Assembly (NCBI GenBank): GCA_913031335.1
Contig: CAJWGI010000102.1
Location: 1 to 5,828 of the forward strand
Reading direction: 5' to 3'
Source of the DNA: an uncultured Anaerolineales bacterium
Lineage (GTDB): Bacteria; Chloroflexota; Anaerolineae; Anaerolineales; UBA11657
DNA length: 5,828 bases
The notes beneath the pieces were generated by a model, which did no database searches, had not been told where the DNA came from, and saw only the letters and a program-made list of their open reading frames with translations. The stretch's first letter is position 1. Each line of letters opens with the position of its first letter. This document shows, piece after piece, positions 4,745-5,828 of the stretch. The translations under genes were made by a program, and so were the position numbers.

Positions 4745-5828
4745 ATGAACCCGATTGACGCCGGACCGACTATCAACTGCCCCCGCTGCAAACAGAGCAT
4801 CCCGGCACGCGTGGAGCAGCTCCTCGACGTCGGCGCCGACCCAACCACAAAAGAGCGTCTGCTGAGTGGAAAGGTGAACGTGGTGGAATGTCCGCTGTGC
4901 TCCTTTAATGGCATGGCTGCCGCCCCACTGGTGTACCACGACCCGGAAAAAGAACTGCTGCTGACATACACGCCGGCGGAACTCAACCTGACGCTGGCCG
5001 AAAAGGAGCGCGTACTCGGCGCGCTCACTCGCGCCGTTCTCGGCCGCATTGCGGCCGAGAAGCGTAAGGGCTATCTGTTGCAGCCGAAGGAAATGCTCTC
5101 AATGGAAGGGCTCATCAATGCCGTTCTTGCGGGCGAGGGCGTCACTGCAGAGATGATTGAACAGCAGCGCAAGAAAACCAAATTGCTGCAGCAGCTCGCG
5201 TCGGCAGCGGAAGCCGAACTTCCCGACCTGATAAAGGAAACCGACGAGCAGATAGACGCGCTCTTCTTCCAGCTGCTTGCTGCCCTAAGAACACAATCGG
5301 AATCTAACAAAGACAGCCCGGTTCCGCCCGAATTGGGAAAACTCGAGCAGCTGCTACTGCAACACTCCACATTCGGTCAGGAGACCCGGCAGCAGGCCGA
5401 GGCGTTGCAGACGGCCGCCACTGAGTTGGAGGCGCTTGGAGAGGAGTTGACGCGAGAGAAGTTCGTGCAGCTAATCATCGCCGCCCGCAACGACCACCAC
5501 GTCACCAGTCTCGTCACCCTGGCGCGCCCCGCCGCAGATTACCAGTTCTTCATATTGCTGACCGAGCAGATCGAAAAAAGCACACGCGAAGAGCGAAAGC
5601 GGCTAGAGAACATACGCACGCTGGTACTGGAGACTGTGCAGAAAATCGATGCCGTGGCCGAAGAAAGGGCGAAGGTTGCTGCAGGAGTGCTGCAGGAGTT
5701 GCTGCAGGCTGAAGATCTTCCCGCAGCCGTGAAAGAGCACCTTCCGTCAATCGACGAGACCTTGTTAATGTTGATGCAACACAACATCGAAGCGGCGCGC
5801 GAAGAAAAGAATGAGCGCGCGGTCAGCC
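4745..5828 (+). CDS. CpXC-domain zinc-ribbon-like protein with long helical tail (C-terminus off window)
   Basis: The frame stays open from the ATG at 4745 to the window edge (361 codons), with no stop. Residues 9-80 fit the CpXC domain: two CPxC knuckles, CPRC (12-15) and CPLC (49-52), likely bind one zinc ion, and they are followed by PLVYHDP (61-67) and LLTYTP (72-77), as is usual in this family. From about residue 130 the protein is almost wholly alpha-helical and rich in Glu, Gln, Lys and Leu, with probable coiled coil around 135-180, 195-240 and 275-325. No signal peptide or membrane segment is seen, so it is likely cytoplasmic. The CpXC family has no established biochemical role. The gene follows the kinase stop by 10 bp, with a weak GAGGA 14 nt before its start, so it is probably cotranscribed with the kinase. 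A link to kinase signalling is inferred from position only. Confidence 0.82.
   Translation, partial: MNPIDAGPTINCPRCKQSIPARVEQLLDVGADPTTKERLLSGKVNVVECPLCSFNGMAAAPLVYHDPEKELLLTYTPAELNLTLAEKERVLGALTRAVLGRIAAEKRKGYLLQPKEMLSMEGLINAVLAGEGVTAEMIEQQRKKTKLLQQLASAAEAELPDLIKETDEQIDALFFQLLAALRTQSESNKDSPVPPELGKLEQLLLQHSTFGQETRQQAEALQTAATELEALGEELTREKFVQLIIAARNDHHVTSLVTLARPAADYQFFILLTEQIEKSTREERKRLENIRTLVLETVQKIDAVAEERAKVAAGVLQELLQAEDLPAAVKEHLPSIDETLLMLMQHNIEAAREEKNERAVS

Overview
The window is GC-rich, gene-dense bacterial chromosome. Six protein genes fill almost all of it, with gaps of 2 to 106 bp. It holds no RNA gene, mobile element, CRISPR array or clear terminator. The combination of gene families, and the style of the SerA and CpXC proteins, resembles Chloroflexota (Anaerolineae or Dehalococcoidia type). 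That placement is an inference from memory of the families and is not proven here.

Layout. Positions 1-623 (minus strand) hold the first 207 codons of a D-3-phosphoglycerate dehydrogenase (serA), which runs off the left edge. Positions 624-729 are a divergent promoter region with a perfect TATAAT box on each strand. Positions 730-2753 (plus) are a compact three-gene operon: a small two-helix membrane protein, a TauE/SafE-family transporter and a tandem-domain universal stress protein, with gaps of only 3 and 2 bp. A well-formed sigma70-type promoter (TTGACG, 17 bp, TAAAAT) begins 2 bp after the stress-protein gene. It leads into a second plus-strand unit: a 90-residue cysteine-containing protein of unknown function (2816-3088), a soluble GAF-PAS sensor histidine kinase (3148-4734) and a CpXC zinc-ribbon-like protein with a long helical tail (4745 to beyond the right edge).

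How the genes may work together. The first operon looks like a membrane export module (TauE-type anion or sulfur-compound transporter plus a small membrane partner) with a cytoplasmic stress protein. The second is a signalling unit: a cytoplasmic kinase sensing an unknown ligand through GAF and PAS domains, flanked by two cysteine-bearing proteins. No response regulator is visible, so the kinase output is unknown. Points worth a second look are the overlapping divergent promoters, a Gly-to-Ala change in the SerA dinucleotide-binding motif, degraded nucleotide-binding loops in both halves of the stress protein, the unassigned cysteine protein, and the CpXC protein with its long alpha-helical extension. 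I saw no clear evidence of a wholly new system; the best candidates for undescribed biology are the 90-residue protein and the CpXC protein next to the kinase.
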